Shown: positions 8,242-17,587, counted from the stretch's first letter. The stretch: DNA of 64,000 bases from Actinopolyspora halophila DSM 43834 (GCF_000371785.1 NZ_AQUI01000002.1:4823352-4887351), one strand, 5' to 3'. The notes: generated from the sequence alone by a model not told the origin. Translations and numbers: made by a program.

Positions 8242-9536
8242 CAGTCACCTCCGAACAGGAAGCCGAAGAGGCCTCCGTCGTCGGACGATCCGTCGCCGGA
8301 CGAGGACCCCCCTTCCGGCTGTTTGGTCGCCCCCTCACCGGAGTGATTCCCGGATCCGTCCGGTTCGACGGGAGCGGGCGGGTCCCCCCCGGAAAGCGGC
8401 AGGGGCAGGTCGGGCAGCTGCGAGCTCTCGGACTCGTTCGGCAGGTCGAGCAGGGGTTGCCTGCTGCGCCCCAGATTCTCGGTCACCCGGCTCAGGTTCA
8501 GGTCGACGTCGATGTGCAGGTTGGTGTAGTCACCCTTGATGCCTTCGACCGCCGAGTCCGTGAACGGGTAGGTGAACAGGATCTCCAACGATTTCGGCAG
8601 GTCCGAACCGGCCGCCGCGAGGTTGCGCAGCACGGGTTGCAGGTTCCGGAGGTTGTGCAGGACGTCCTGTCTGGTGCTGTTGACCACGTCGGTGGCCACA
8701 CCGGAGAGCTCGTCCAGCGACTCCAGCATCGTCACCAGCTGGTCCCGCTGGTCGTTCAGCACTTTCAGCCCGGGTTCCAGGTCGTTCAGCGCCGTGTCGA
8801 TGTTTCCGCGCTGCTCGCGCAGCGTGGCGCTGAGCTCGTTGACGCTGTCCAGGGCGGCCGTGATCTCGTCCTTGCTCCCGTCGAGCTCGGACACCAGGTG
8901 GTCCGTTCTGGACAACAGGTCGCGCACCTCGCCCTCCCTGCCGTCCAACGCCTTGTTGAGCTCTTCGGCTATGTTCTGCACCTTCCCGATCGCACCGCCG
9001 TTGAGCAGCATGGAAAGCGCCCCCAGGACCTCCTCGACCTCGGGGCCGCGTCCCGTGCGCTCCAGCGGGATCAGGTCCCCCTCGGCCAGGCGCTTCCTGT
9101 CCGCCTCCGATTCCGGGGGCTTGTACAGCTCCACGTACTTCTCACCGAGCAGGCTGGACTGCTCGATCTTGGCCAGGGCGTCGCGCGGCAGCTCCACCTC
9201 GTCGTTGACGACCATGGTCACTTCCGCCTGCCAGGACTCGTCGGTGAGCTCGACGTTCGAGACCCGGCCCACGGGCACGTCGTTGACCCGCACGCCCGCG
9301 TTCGGGACGAGGTCGGTCACGTCGTCGAACCGCGCCTTGATCGTGTAAGGCTCGTCACCCACGTCCGCCCCGCCGGGCAGCGGAAGGCTGTGCACGCCCT
9401 TGAAGCCGTCCAATCCGCACCCCGCGGTGAGCAGCAGCGTGCCGAACAGCGCCAGCAGCAGCCCCGGAATCCGGCGGCGCGCGGCGGAGCCTCCGCGATC
9501 GTGACTCGCCCGTGCGATTCCATCGGTTTCCGACAT
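8241..9536 (-). CDS. mceE: MCE family lipoprotein MceE
   Basis: A 431-residue protein with a basic N-terminus, a hydrophobic segment and a lipobox LLLTAGCGL (Cys about residue 41), so it is predicted to be a lipoprotein, as MceE (LprK type) is in mycobacteria. The MCE domain follows (VRVNDVPVGRVSNVEL, then LLGEKYVELYKP). Next come a long coiled-coil-rich helical region and a Pro/Gly/Ser/Asp-rich tail. It overlaps mceD and mceF by single bases in TGATG junctions. Its likely role is as a subunit of the hexameric lipid conduit. Confidence 0.93.
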   Translation of the reverse strand: MSETDGIARASHDRGGSAARRRIPGLLLALFGTLLLTAGCGLDGFKGVHSLPLPGGADVGDEPYTIKARFDDVTDLVPNAGVRVNDVPVGRVSNVELTDESWQAEVTMVVNDEVELPRDALAKIEQSSLLGEKYVELYKPPESEADRKRLAEGDLIPLERTGRGPEVEEVLGALSMLLNGGAIGKVQNIAEELNKALDGREGEVRDLLSRTDHLVSELDGSKDEITAALDSVNELSATLREQRGNIDTALNDLEPGLKVLNDQRDQLVTMLESLDELSGVATDVVNSTRQDVLHNLRNLQPVLRNLAAAGSDLPKSLEILFTYPFTDSAVEGIKGDYTNLHIDVDLNLSRVTENLGRSRQPLLDLPNESESSQLPDLPLPLSGGDPPAPVEPDGSGNHSGEGATKQPEGGSSSGDGSSDDGGLFGFLFGGD

Positions 9537-10777
9537 CAGCCCTGTCCTCCCGATCCGGACCCGTCCGAGCCGCCGAAGACCCTGTCGCTACTGGTCTTCA
9601 GCGGCAGCGGGAGATCGGGCCGCTCGCCACGCTGCAGCTTGGAGATCGTCTCCGCCGGGTTCGGCAGCTCGCCTCCCCCGTCCAGGAAGTTCTGCGCGGA
9701 CTCGCAACCGGAACGCAACCCCTCGGGCACGTTGGCCTGCTCCGAGGTGCCGTTCCCGCTGCCGGGGCGAACCTGCTCGAGGAGTTTGCACAGCAGCACC
9801 AGCGGGGGCTGCCGCAGCTCGTTGAGATTCGCCCTGGTGTCCAGGGTTCCCGAGGACGCGTTGTACGAGTTCTGCAGATTGCCCAGGGCCAGCGGCGCGT
9901 TGGTCAGGGTCTCGCGCAACGCCTTGTTCTGCTGGGAGACCACCTTGGCTATCGAGTCGAGCTGTTCGACGTTGCTGTGCAGCTTGTCCTTGTTGGTGCG
10001 CACGAAGGACTTCACCTTGTTCAGCGCGAGAGCCAACTCGGACAGCGCGGTGTCGAGGTCGTCCCGCTGGGAGGCGAGCAGGTCGTTGATCTCGCGCATC
10101 TGGCTGTTGAAGCGACGCACCTCGCCGTCGTTGTCGGCCAGGTTCGAGGTGACCTTCTGCAGTTTGTCCACAGTGGCGAAAAGGTCCTCGCTGCTGCCGG
10201 AGAGCGTGCTGCCCGCCTTGCCCAGATCGCGCAGCGTGCGCGAGATCAGCTCGCCGTTGCCCTCGAGGTTCTTCGCTCCGGTTTCGAGCATTTCGCTCAG
10301 CTCGCCGTCGGAGTTGGCTCCCTTCGGGCCGAGCGACTCGGACAGCTCGTTGAGGCTATTGTAGACCTCGTCGATCTCCACCGGGGTCACGGTCCGCTCG
10401 TTCGGGATGGTCGCCCCGTCCTTCAGCGTCGGCCCGCTCTCGTAAACCGGGGTCAGCTGCACGAAACGTCCGCTGACCACGCTGGGCGATACCACGGCGG
10501 CTCCCGCGTTCGCCGGGATCTTCAGCTCGCGCCGCACGCTCATCTCCACGCGGACGCGTTCCGGCTGCGGCGTGACCGTGTCGACGCTGCCCACCCGCAC
10601 TCCGAGGACCCGGACCTCACCGCCCTCGTACAGGCCGACCGCGTCGTCGAAGTAGGCGACGACGCGTCGCTGGTCCACTCCGAAGAACACCCACCAGACG
10701 GCGACGCTGACCAGCAGGACGAACACGCTGCCCAGCGCCAGACCGCGGGTGAACGGAGGTTTGCCCAATCGGCTCAT
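9536..10777 (-). CDS. mceD: MCE family protein MceD
   Basis: A 413-residue MCE subunit with one N-terminal membrane helix (about 14-33, ALGSVFVLLVSVAVWWVFFG), an MCE domain (VRVLGVRVGSVDTVTP, later VVSGRFVQLTP), and a long helical domain rich in Asn/Leu repeats. The ATG at 10777 is chosen because GGAGGG lies about 10 bases upstream and because it overlaps the mceC stop as ATGA. The in-frame ATG at 10786 directly abuts that Shine-Dalgarno. It is coupled to mceC and mceE. Confidence 0.93.
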   Translation of the reverse strand: MSRLGKPPFTRGLALGSVFVLLVSVAVWWVFFGVDQRRVVAYFDDAVGLYEGGEVRVLGVRVGSVDTVTPQPERVRVEMSVRRELKIPANAGAAVVSPSVVSGRFVQLTPVYESGPTLKDGATIPNERTVTPVEIDEVYNSLNELSESLGPKGANSDGELSEMLETGAKNLEGNGELISRTLRDLGKAGSTLSGSSEDLFATVDKLQKVTSNLADNDGEVRRFNSQMREINDLLASQRDDLDTALSELALALNKVKSFVRTNKDKLHSNVEQLDSIAKVVSQQNKALRETLTNAPLALGNLQNSYNASSGTLDTRANLNELRQPPLVLLCKLLEQVRPGSGNGTSEQANVPEGLRSGCESAQNFLDGGGELPNPAETISKLQRGERPDLPLPLKTSSDRVFGGSDGSGSGGQG

Positions 10778-11754
10778 GGCAGACATCCCTCCTGGTTGAC
10801 CGGGCCGACCGCGGGTGGGAGCAACCCGCAGAGGTAGACGTCGAACCAGCGCCCGTTTCCGAGCACGTTGGAGAACAACCTGGTGAACGGGGCCATCCGT
10901 TCGATGCTCTTGCCCAGGTTCTCCTGGTTGTCCCGCAGTAGCTTGGTGACCTGGTCCAGCTGTTCCAGCGCGGGTTGGAGCTGTTCCTCGTTGTCCTCGA
11001 CCAGTCCGGTCAACTGCCTGGACAGTTCCGTCACCCCGTCGAGCAGCGACTTGATCGCGTCCCTGCGCTGTCTCAGCTCCCGCAACAACCGGTTGCTGTC
11101 CCGCAGGAGCTTCTCGATCTCGGTGTTGCGCTCGGCCAGCGTTCCCGCGACCCTGTTGGTCTTGCCGAGCAGCTCCTTCAGTTGCTCGTCGCGTTCGGAG
11201 ATGGTGTTGGACAGCCTGGACAGACCCTGCAGCGTGCCGCGCATCTCCTCCTTCGTCCCGGAGAAGGTCTCCGACAGCGTCCGGAAGCTCTCGGCCAGCT
11301 GCTCGGTGTCGACCTCGCCGACCGTGTCGGACAGCTGCTCGAAGGTCTCGATCACGTCGTAGGGCGACATGGTGCGCTGCAGCGGGATCGGTTCCGAGCG
11401 GTTCTGCTCCTGCTCGCCGCGCGTGTCCAGGGCCAGGTACTTCTTGCCGAGCAACGTGCCGACCTTGATCGCCACGTGCGTGCGGTCGCCCACCCAGGCG
11501 TCCTCGACGTCGAAGGTGACCTTCACGTGCCCGCTCTCCAGTTCGACCCCGGTGACCGAACCGACCTGGACACCGGCTATCCGCACGGTGTCGCCCTCGG
11601 CCAGCCCGCCCGCCTCGCTGAAGTTGGCCGTGTAGGTGGTTCCCGAGACGAACGGAAGGCTCTTGTAGTTCATCGCGAGCAGGAATCCGAGGGTCAGCAC
11701 CAACAACCCCGCCACGCCGATCTTGAGTGGATCCCGCTTCTGAAAGGACTTCAT
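10774..11754 (-). CDS. mceC: MCE family protein MceC
   Basis: A 326-residue MCE subunit. The N-terminal helix (about 11-31) is followed by the MCE domain (VRIAGVQVGSVTGVELESG, then TLLGKKYLALDTRG). A coiled-coil-like region (about 125-290) comes next, then a short tail containing the conserved DVYLCGLLPP-type Cys motif shared with MceB. The start at 11754 forms an ATGA overlap with the mceB stop and has GAGG 9 bases upstream. A GTG nine bases further upstream is the alternative. Confidence 0.93.
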   Translation of the reverse strand: MKSFQKRDPLKIGVAGLLVLTLGFLLAMNYKSLPFVSGTTYTANFSEAGGLAEGDTVRIAGVQVGSVTGVELESGHVKVTFDVEDAWVGDRTHVAIKVGTLLGKKYLALDTRGEQEQNRSEPIPLQRTMSPYDVIETFEQLSDTVGEVDTEQLAESFRTLSETFSGTKEEMRGTLQGLSRLSNTISERDEQLKELLGKTNRVAGTLAERNTEIEKLLRDSNRLLRELRQRRDAIKSLLDGVTELSRQLTGLVEDNEEQLQPALEQLDQVTKLLRDNQENLGKSIERMAPFTRLFSNVLGNGRWFDVYLCGLLPPAVGPVNQEGCLP

Positions 11755-12776
11755 GGGCGACACCTCGGCTGGGTAACCGGCATCAACGGCAGCGGGACCT
11801 CGGCCTCACCGACACCGACCTTCCCGGAGACCCCGCACACGTAGAAGTTGAACCAGGAGCCGTAGCTGGCCGTTTTACTGATCGTTTCGAGCTTGCCCGG
11901 CATGTTCTGCAGGAACTCGCGCACGTCGGCCTTGTTCCGGTTGAGGTTCGCCGACACCTCGCGCAGCCCGGCGATGTCCTGCTTCAACGGTTCGCGGACG
12001 TCCTCGGCGAATCCCGCTGTGGTGTGGGTCAGCTCGTCCATGGCCGTGATGGCGCTGCCCACGGAGCCCCGGTCGGCGGACAGCCCGGACACCAGTTCCT
12101 GCAACTGGGTCACCAGCCCGGACAGCTCGCTGCGCCGCTGGTCGACGGTGCCCAGCACGCTGTTGAGGTTGGAGACCACCTCGCCGATCACCTTGTCCTT
12201 CTCGGCGATGGTCTTGGTCAGCGAAGCGGTGTGCGACAGCAGGCTCTCCACAGTCCCGGACTCGCCCTGCAGCACCTGGATGATCTCGTAGGAGAGCTTG
12301 TTGACCTCCTCCGGGGAAAGCGCCCGGAACAGGGGCTGGAAACCACCGAGCAGGGCGTTGAGGTCCAGGGGCGGACTGGTCCGCTCCAGCGGGATGGTCG
12401 CTCCGCGTTCCAGCTGGTCGTCGACGGCTCCGGTGCCCTGCTCCAGCGCCACGTAACGTTCGCCGATGAGGTTGCGCCACTTGACCGCGGCCTCGGTCGA
12501 GCTGGGCAGCCGCCGTTCGGAAACGGTGAACTCGACCTCGGCCGTGCCGTGGTCGACCAGGTCGATGTTTTCCACCTGACCGACCCTGACCCCGGATATG
12601 CGGACGTCGTCGCCCTCCTTCAGCCCCGTGACATCGGTGAACAGCGCGGAGTACGGGTCCGAGCTCCGCAGGCTCTGGTTGGCGATGGTCAGTACCAGCA
12701 CCCCGGTGGCCAGCACCGTGACGAGCACGAAGACCATGAACTTGACCAGGGGGCCCGTGACCGAGCGTCCGTTCAT
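11751..12776 (-). CDS. mceB: MCE family protein MceB
   Basis: A 341-residue MCE subunit. It has a membrane anchor (about 12-30), an MCE domain (VRISGVRVGQVENIDLVDHG, NLIGERYVALEQG), a long helical segment, and a C-terminal FNFYVCGV motif. ATGA overlaps join it to mceA before and mceC after. In the family the six MCE subunits assemble into one hetero-hexamer, so the strict coupling seen here fits equal dosage. Confidence 0.94.
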   Translation of the reverse strand: MNGRSVTGPLVKFMVFVLVTVLATGVLVLTIANQSLRSSDPYSALFTDVTGLKEGDDVRISGVRVGQVENIDLVDHGTAEVEFTVSERRLPSSTEAAVKWRNLIGERYVALEQGTGAVDDQLERGATIPLERTSPPLDLNALLGGFQPLFRALSPEEVNKLSYEIIQVLQGESGTVESLLSHTASLTKTIAEKDKVIGEVVSNLNSVLGTVDQRRSELSGLVTQLQELVSGLSADRGSVGSAITAMDELTHTTAGFAEDVREPLKQDIAGLREVSANLNRNKADVREFLQNMPGKLETISKTASYGSWFNFYVCGVSGKVGVGEAEVPLPLMPVTQPRCRP

Positions 12777-14161
12777 CGGTAGCTCACCTCAGCTCCACGC
12801 AGCAGCGGGCCGACCAGCAGGGAACTCCAGTCCGGCACTTCCTCCGGGGGAACGCCCATGCTCGGTGCGAGCACGGTGGAGATGAACTTCTGCTCGGCTT
12901 CGGAGTTCGCCAGTTCGCCGGTTTGCCCCGCGGACTGCGGGGCGGTGTCCGCAGGCGCCTCGCCGGAGGCCTTTTCGTCCTGCGAGTACTGCTCCCCGGC
13001 GGAAGGCGGGTTGACTCCTTCGTTGGACGTCCGTGCAGGCGGCGGCTTGTACGAACCGTCCTCGACCGGCCCGTCCGGCGGGTACTGCGGGAAGGGGCTC
13101 GGCGCGTTCTCGAAGTTGTAGCACCGGGGCCCGCGCTCGTCCCCGTAGGTCGGCTCGTCCCTTCCCGGCACGTACTTCCCGCGGTCGGCGGTCACCTCCA
13201 GGGTGATGTGCAGCCCCGGCTCGTCGGTTCCCTTGCCGAAGGCACGGTCGATCCTGGGGACGAACTCGGCCAGGTCGCGCAGGAAGCACCGGTATTCCGG
13301 GGCGTACTTGGCCAGCACGTCCGTGGTCGGCCGCGCGGCCGAGTTCAGCCTGATCAGGTTCTTCCGGTTTCTGTCCAGGAAACCGCGCAGGTCGTCGGAG
13401 GTGCGCGTGGTCTGCTCGGTGAGCTCTGCGAGGGCCTCGCGCTGCTCGACCAGGGTTTTCGAAGTGGTGGTCAGGTTGTTCAGCGCGTTGAGCACGTCGG
13501 GCGCGGCCTCGTCGTAGGTCTCGGCGACCCCGACCAGTTCGCGCAGGTTGCGTTTGAGGTCGGGGATGGCGGGGTTGAACCCCTTCAGGTAGCCGTTGAG
13601 CCGGGAGAGGGTTTCGCCCAGGTCGTCGCCGCGCCCCTCGAGAGCGGTGCTCAGCGCGTTGAGCGTGGACGACAGCTCCGAGGGTTTCACCGCACGCAGC
13701 ACTTCCAGCGTGTCGGAGAGCACGTTCTGCAGCTCCACGGAGGCCGCGGTGCGGTTCTGGCTGATCACGTCCCCTTCGGAGAGATGCGTTCCGGCCGGGT
13801 TCTCCGGCAACCGCAGGGAGACGTAGCGCGAGCCGAACAGCGACTTCGGCAGCAGCAGCGCGCTCACGTTGGACGGGATCTTGTCGACCTTGTCCGGGTC
13901 CAGCGCCAACCGCAGCAGCGCACCGTCGCCGTTCGCGCTGACCCGGCGCACCTCGCCGACGAGCATGCCCCGCACCTTCACGTCCGAGCGCGGGCGCAGC
14001 TGGTTGCCCGCGGAGGCCGCCCGCAACTCGACCTCGACCACCGGTTTGAAGGCCTTCTGGTAGATGGCCACGGTCAGGCTGACGAACAGCACCATGCACA
14101 TCAGCAGCGCCAGGCCCATGAAGCGCCGCTTGACCGTGCTCGCCTTCCCGCGCGCGCTCAT
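12773..14161 (-). CDS. mceA: MCE family protein MceA
   Basis: A 462-residue first MCE subunit. It has a basic N-terminus (MSARGKASTVKRRF), a membrane helix (about 14-33), an MCE domain (VKVRGMLVGEVRRVSANG, then SLFGSRYVSLRLPE), a helical domain, and an extended Pro/Ser/Glu-rich C-terminal tail. The ATG at 14161 overlaps the permease stop as ATGA. An upstream in-frame extension would run through the permease gene and is rejected. MceA subunits have been implicated in substrate recognition in mycobacteria. The substrate here is unknown. Confidence 0.93.
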   Translation of the reverse strand: MSARGKASTVKRRFMGLALLMCMVLFVSLTVAIYQKAFKPVVEVELRAASAGNQLRPRSDVKVRGMLVGEVRRVSANGDGALLRLALDPDKVDKIPSNVSALLLPKSLFGSRYVSLRLPENPAGTHLSEGDVISQNRTAASVELQNVLSDTLEVLRAVKPSELSSTLNALSTALEGRGDDLGETLSRLNGYLKGFNPAIPDLKRNLRELVGVAETYDEAAPDVLNALNNLTTTSKTLVEQREALAELTEQTTRTSDDLRGFLDRNRKNLIRLNSAARPTTDVLAKYAPEYRCFLRDLAEFVPRIDRAFGKGTDEPGLHITLEVTADRGKYVPGRDEPTYGDERGPRCYNFENAPSPFPQYPPDGPVEDGSYKPPPARTSNEGVNPPSAGEQYSQDEKASGEAPADTAPQSAGQTGELANSEAEQKFISTVLAPSMGVPPEEVPDWSSLLVGPLLRGAEVSYR

Positions 14162-14997
14162 CCGGCGATCCGCACGGTCGTCGAGGAGCCCCAGATCGCC
14201 AGGCTCAACAGCAGGTCGAGAACCGCCGTGGACACGATCGCCGTACGTACGGCGCGGCCGACGGCGATCCCGACACCGGCAGGCCCGCCGCTGGCCCGGT
14301 AGCCGAAGTAGCAGTGCGTCATGATCACCACCACGCTGAATAAGAGCACTTTTCCGAAGGACCACAGGACGTCCCCCGGAGGCAGGAACAGGTTGAAGTA
14401 CTTGTCGTAGGTGCCGGGTGGTTGTCCGTAGACGAAGATCGTGACCGCTCTGGAGGCCAGGTAGGAGCTGAGCAGCCCGAGGACGTACAGCGGGATGACG
14501 GCCACGAAACCGGCCACGACCCTGGTGCTGACCAGGTAGGGCAGGCTGGGGATCCCCATGACCTCCAGCGCGTCGACCTCGTCGGAGATCCGCATCGCGC
14601 CCAGCTGGGCGGTGAAACCGGATCCGACCGTGGCCGACAACGCGAGCCCGGCCACCAGGGGGGCGATCTCGCGGGTGTTGAAGTACGCGGACACGAAGCC
14701 GGAGAAGGCCGCCGTACCGAGCTGGTTGAGCGCGGCGTAGCCCTGCAGACCGACCACCACACCGGTGAACATGGTCAGCCCGATCATCACGCCGACCGTT
14801 CCGCCGATGACCGCGAGGGCACCGCTGCCGAAGCTCACCTCGGCGAGCAGCCGCAGCACCTCCCTGAAGTACCTCAGGACCGCCTTGGGGATCCAGACCA
14901 GCGTCCTGATGTAGAAGGACATCTGATCGCCCAGGTCGTCCAGGGTCCGCAGTGGACGACCGGCGATCCTGCGCACCCGTCGGTAAAACGTGGCCAT
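14158..14997 (-). CDS. yrbE1B: MlaE/YrbE-type ABC permease, second of pair
   Basis: A 279-residue integral membrane permease of the Mce importer. The MlaE-family core is visible: the GLQGYAALNQLGTAAFSGF segment, TREIAPLVAGLALSATVGSG, and the coupling-helix-like region AMRISDEVDALEVMGI, with hydrophobic helices to the C-terminus. It lies 4 bases after yrbE1A and overlaps mceA. The two YrbE proteins form the membrane channel energised by MceG. Confidence 0.95.
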   Translation of the reverse strand: MATFYRRVRRIAGRPLRTLDDLGDQMSFYIRTLVWIPKAVLRYFREVLRLLAEVSFGSGALAVIGGTVGVMIGLTMFTGVVVGLQGYAALNQLGTAAFSGFVSAYFNTREIAPLVAGLALSATVGSGFTAQLGAMRISDEVDALEVMGIPSLPYLVSTRVVAGFVAVIPLYVLGLLSSYLASRAVTIFVYGQPPGTYDKYFNLFLPPGDVLWSFGKVLLFSVVVIMTHCYFGYRASGGPAGVGIAVGRAVRTAIVSTAVLDLLLSLAIWGSSTTVRIAG

Positions 14998-15001
14998 TCC
15001 C

Positions 15002-15793
15002 TCACAACCTCTGTGCCGGGAAGATCTGCAGGTACAGCAGCGTGATGATGAAGTTCACCGCGAACAGCAGCAGGAAGGTGACCACCACCGACTGGTTCAC
15101 GGCCTCACCGACGCCCTTCGGTCCCGGCGGTGGGTTGAGACCGCGGTGTGCGGCGACCACCCCCGCGATGAATCCGAAGATCAACGCCTTGAACTCGCCT
15201 ATCCACACGTCGGAAAGCCGTGCCAGGGCGCCGAAACTGGCCATGTAGGCCCCCGGGGTCCCACCCTGCAGGATCACGTTGAAGAAGTAACCGCCGAGCA
15301 CCCCGACGACGCTGACCATGCCGTTGAGCAGCACCGCGACCAGCATCGCCGAGAGCACCCTCGGCACCACGAGACGCTGCACCGGGGACACGCCGAGCAC
15401 TTCCATCGCGTCGATCTCGTCGCGGATCTTGCGCGATCCGAGGTCGGCGCAGATCGCCGAGCCGCCCGCACCGGAGATGAGCAGCGCGGTGACGATGGGG
15501 CTGGCCTGCTGGATGATCGCCAGCACGCTGGCCGCGCCGGTGAAGGACTGGGCCCCGAGCTGTTCGGTCAACGAGCCCAGCTGCAACGCGATGACCGCGC
15601 CGAAGGGGATGGCCACCAGAGCGGTGGGCATGATCGTGACCCCGGCGATGAACCAGCACTGCTGGATGAACTCGCGGAACTGGAAGGGGCGCTTCGGCAG
15701 CAGGCGGACGACGTCGAGTCCGAGGGCGAACAGCCTGCCGGTCTCCCGCAGCGCGCCCGCGCCCGGAAAGTTCGTTCGGGTGGATGGGCTCAC
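15002..15793 (-). CDS. yrbE1A: MlaE/YrbE-type ABC permease, first of pair
   Basis: A 263-residue permease of the MlaE family with several membrane helices. The characteristic sequence QASPIVTALLISGAGGSAIC is followed by DLGSRKIRDEIDAMEVLGV, the loop that contacts the ATPase in this family. It is translationally coupled to mceG by an ATGA overlap. Together with yrbE1B it forms the transmembrane part of the lipid importer. Confidence 0.95.
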   Translation of the reverse strand: MSPSTRTNFPGAGALRETGRLFALGLDVVRLLPKRPFQFREFIQQCWFIAGVTIMPTALVAIPFGAVIALQLGSLTEQLGAQSFTGAASVLAIIQQASPIVTALLISGAGGSAICADLGSRKIRDEIDAMEVLGVSPVQRLVVPRVLSAMLVAVLLNGMVSVVGVLGGYFFNVILQGGTPGAYMASFGALARLSDVWIGEFKALIFGFIAGVVAAHRGLNPPPGPKGVGEAVNQSVVVTFLLLFAVNFIITLLYLQIFPAQRL

Positions 15794-17076
15794 CGCTCAC
15801 CCCGCTTACGGGAGAACCAGCGCCGCTTGCGGCCTCCCACGGTCTCCGGCTCGGAGTTTCCCGGGGAATCGCCGGTGGAGTTCTCCGGGGCCGCGCGGGG
15901 GTACGGGCTCGGACGGGGCTTCTCCGGCGTGGAGGTGGACCGCTGGTCCTCGGCCGCGGCACCCTCCTGAGGGGCGTCCGCTGTGGACTGTTCCGGCAGC
16001 GTCGCGATCCGGTCCGTCGGCAGGGTGTCGGGCCGCTGGCCCCCCGGGACGGTTTCCGTTCCGATCCCGCCCGCGGCGGAGGCACTCGGTCCGGCCAGTC
16101 CGTAACGTTCCCGCTCCCGCGGGGTGAGGCTGTTGACGACGGCCTGCCTGGCTCCGGGGTCCAGCGTGTCCAGGTTGGCGATCACCCTGTCCTGACGGCG
16201 CCACACGGCCGCCCGCTCCGGGACTCCCGGTGAGATCCCCAACTGCGGAATGATCTCCGGTACTCCCCTGTCCTCGCCGAGCTCGGCCAGCTCGGCAGCG
16301 GTCTGGCCGGAGTCCTTCTCCTCGCTCATGCCGATGGGGCCCGCTCGCCGCCCGTTGAGGAACTGTTCCACGGCGGGCTCGGTGGAGGTCAGCAGCATCT
16401 CGCGCGGGCCGAACATGGCCAGGTGCCGCCGGTAGAGCATGCCGATGTTGTCCGGGACCGTGCGCGCGGTGTTGATGTCGTGGGTGACGATCAGGAACGT
16501 CGCGTCGGTCTGGGCGTTGAGGTCGACGATCAGCTGGTTGAGGTAGGCGGTGCGCACCGGGTCGAGTCCGGAGTCCGGCTCGTCGAACAGGATGATCTCG
16601 GGGTCGAGCACCAGCGCGCGGGCCAGGCCCGCGCGTTTCTTCATACCGCCGGAGATCTCACCTGGCAGTTTGGTCTCGGAACCGACCAGGCCGACCATCT
16701 CCATCTTCTCGCCCACGATGCGCCGGACCTCGGTCTCGCCCTTGCTCGTGTGCTCGCGCAGCGGGAAGGCGATGTTGTCGTAGAGGTTCATCGAGCCGAA
16801 CAGCGCGCCGTCCTGGAACAGCACGCCGAACAGTTTGCGCACCTCGTAGAGCTTGCTCTCCGAGCAGTCGCAGATGTCCACCCCGTTTATCAGGACTTTG
16901 CCGTCTTCCGGGGAGAGCAGGCCGACGAGCGCCTTCAGGAACACCGACTTGCCGGTCCCGGAGGGACCGAGCAGCACGCTGATCTCGCCGGTGGGCAGGG
17001 TCAGCGTGACGTCGGACCAGATGTTCTGCGACCCGAAGGACTTGGACAGCCCCTCGACGGCCACTTCGACACCCAT
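15790..17076 (-). CDS. mkl: ABC transporter ATPase of the Mce importer (MceG/Mkl)
   Basis: A 428-residue ATPase. Walker A GPSGTGKS lies at 37-44. The ABC signature is GEISGGMKKR, and Walker B is ILFDEPDSGLDP, followed by a His switch in IVTHD. The C-terminal extension includes FLNGRRAGPIGMSEEKD, as in mycobacterial Mkl, then a Pro/Ser-rich tail ending in KRRWFSRKRGER. The ATG at 17076 is chosen because GGAGG precedes it and because MGVEVAVEGL aligns with the Mkl start. In mycobacteria the mkl gene is unlinked to mce operons, but here it is the first gene of one. Confidence 0.95.
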   Translation of the reverse strand: MGVEVAVEGLSKSFGSQNIWSDVTLTLPTGEISVLLGPSGTGKSVFLKALVGLLSPEDGKVLINGVDICDCSESKLYEVRKLFGVLFQDGALFGSMNLYDNIAFPLREHTSKGETEVRRIVGEKMEMVGLVGSETKLPGEISGGMKKRAGLARALVLDPEIILFDEPDSGLDPVRTAYLNQLIVDLNAQTDATFLIVTHDINTARTVPDNIGMLYRRHLAMFGPREMLLTSTEPAVEQFLNGRRAGPIGMSEEKDSGQTAAELAELGEDRGVPEIIPQLGISPGVPERAAVWRRQDRVIANLDTLDPGARQAVVNSLTPRERERYGLAGPSASAAGGIGTETVPGGQRPDTLPTDRIATLPEQSTADAPQEGAAAEDQRSTSTPEKPRPSPYPRAAPENSTGDSPGNSEPETVGGRKRRWFSRKRGER

Positions 17077-17166
17077 CCGCACCTCCACGTCGCTCATCGG
17101 CACCCGCACCGGGGCATCGCTCGGATGTCGGGCTCGGGCCCGGGTTCCGCGTCCCCGAGCCCGATC

Positions 17167-17202
17167 GTGTGACACGTTTAACCTGAGCAGAACGCGTCAC
17201 AC
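17167..17202. promoter_or_regulatory. dyad upstream of mceG, candidate operator
   Basis: GTGTGACACG (17167-17176) and CGCGTCACAC (17193-17202) form an inverted repeat (9 of 10 pairs) with a 16-base centre, about 90 bases upstream of mceG. A second, weaker dyad GGAGT...ACTCC follows at about 17216-17235. Either could bind a regulator of the mce operon. No adjacent regulator gene is present. Confidence 0.35.
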
Positions 17203-17374
17203 CCCCAACGAGACCGGAGTGACGAGGGTTACTCCCGAGTTTCGAAGTACTTTCGTGGGTGATCCAGTTTTGCCTAAAACCGGGAGTTGTCCACAGCCGC
17301 AGGAGAGACGATGAACGATTCACACCCCCTGATCCGGACACAGCTGTCCGCCCCCTTCGGGGTGGGGAGTCGCG

Positions 17375-17545
17375 GTGGCACTGCTCCACGGCTGGGTGTC
17401 CACATCCGACTGGCCGATCAACTGGGCGACCGAGTCGACTCTGGCGCTGGCCTTCGGGACGGGCTGCGGACTGGTCCTGCTCGGCCTCCGGAAGAGGCTC
17501 GCTCCGCGTCGGAGCGGGAACGCCGAGGCCCCGCACGAGCGGTAG
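17375..17545 (+). CDS. possible small membrane protein (56 residues)
   Basis: A GTG with GGGGAG just upstream opens a 56-codon frame. The product would start VALLHGWVSTSDWPINWATE, then a hydrophobic helix (STLALAFGTGCGLVLLGL) and an Arg-rich tail ending at TAG. The amphipathic layout is protein-like, but the gene is short, I recognise no homologue and overlapping frames exist. It is divergent from the mce operon. Confidence 0.3.
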   Translation: MALLHGWVSTSDWPINWATESTLALAFGTGCGLVLLGLRKRLAPRRSGNAEAPHER

Positions 17546-17587
17546 GCAAGGACATCGCCCGGCGCTTCCGCCGCCGGCCGCTCCGGC

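Noticed and set aside
8343-10364. Long plus-strand frame opposite mceD/mceE
   Set aside because: Antisense shadow; the opposite strand encodes clear MCE proteins.
10777-10786. Alternative mceD start at 10786
   Set aside because: The GGAGGG directly abuts it, whereas the ATG at 10777 has normal spacing and the ATGA overlap.
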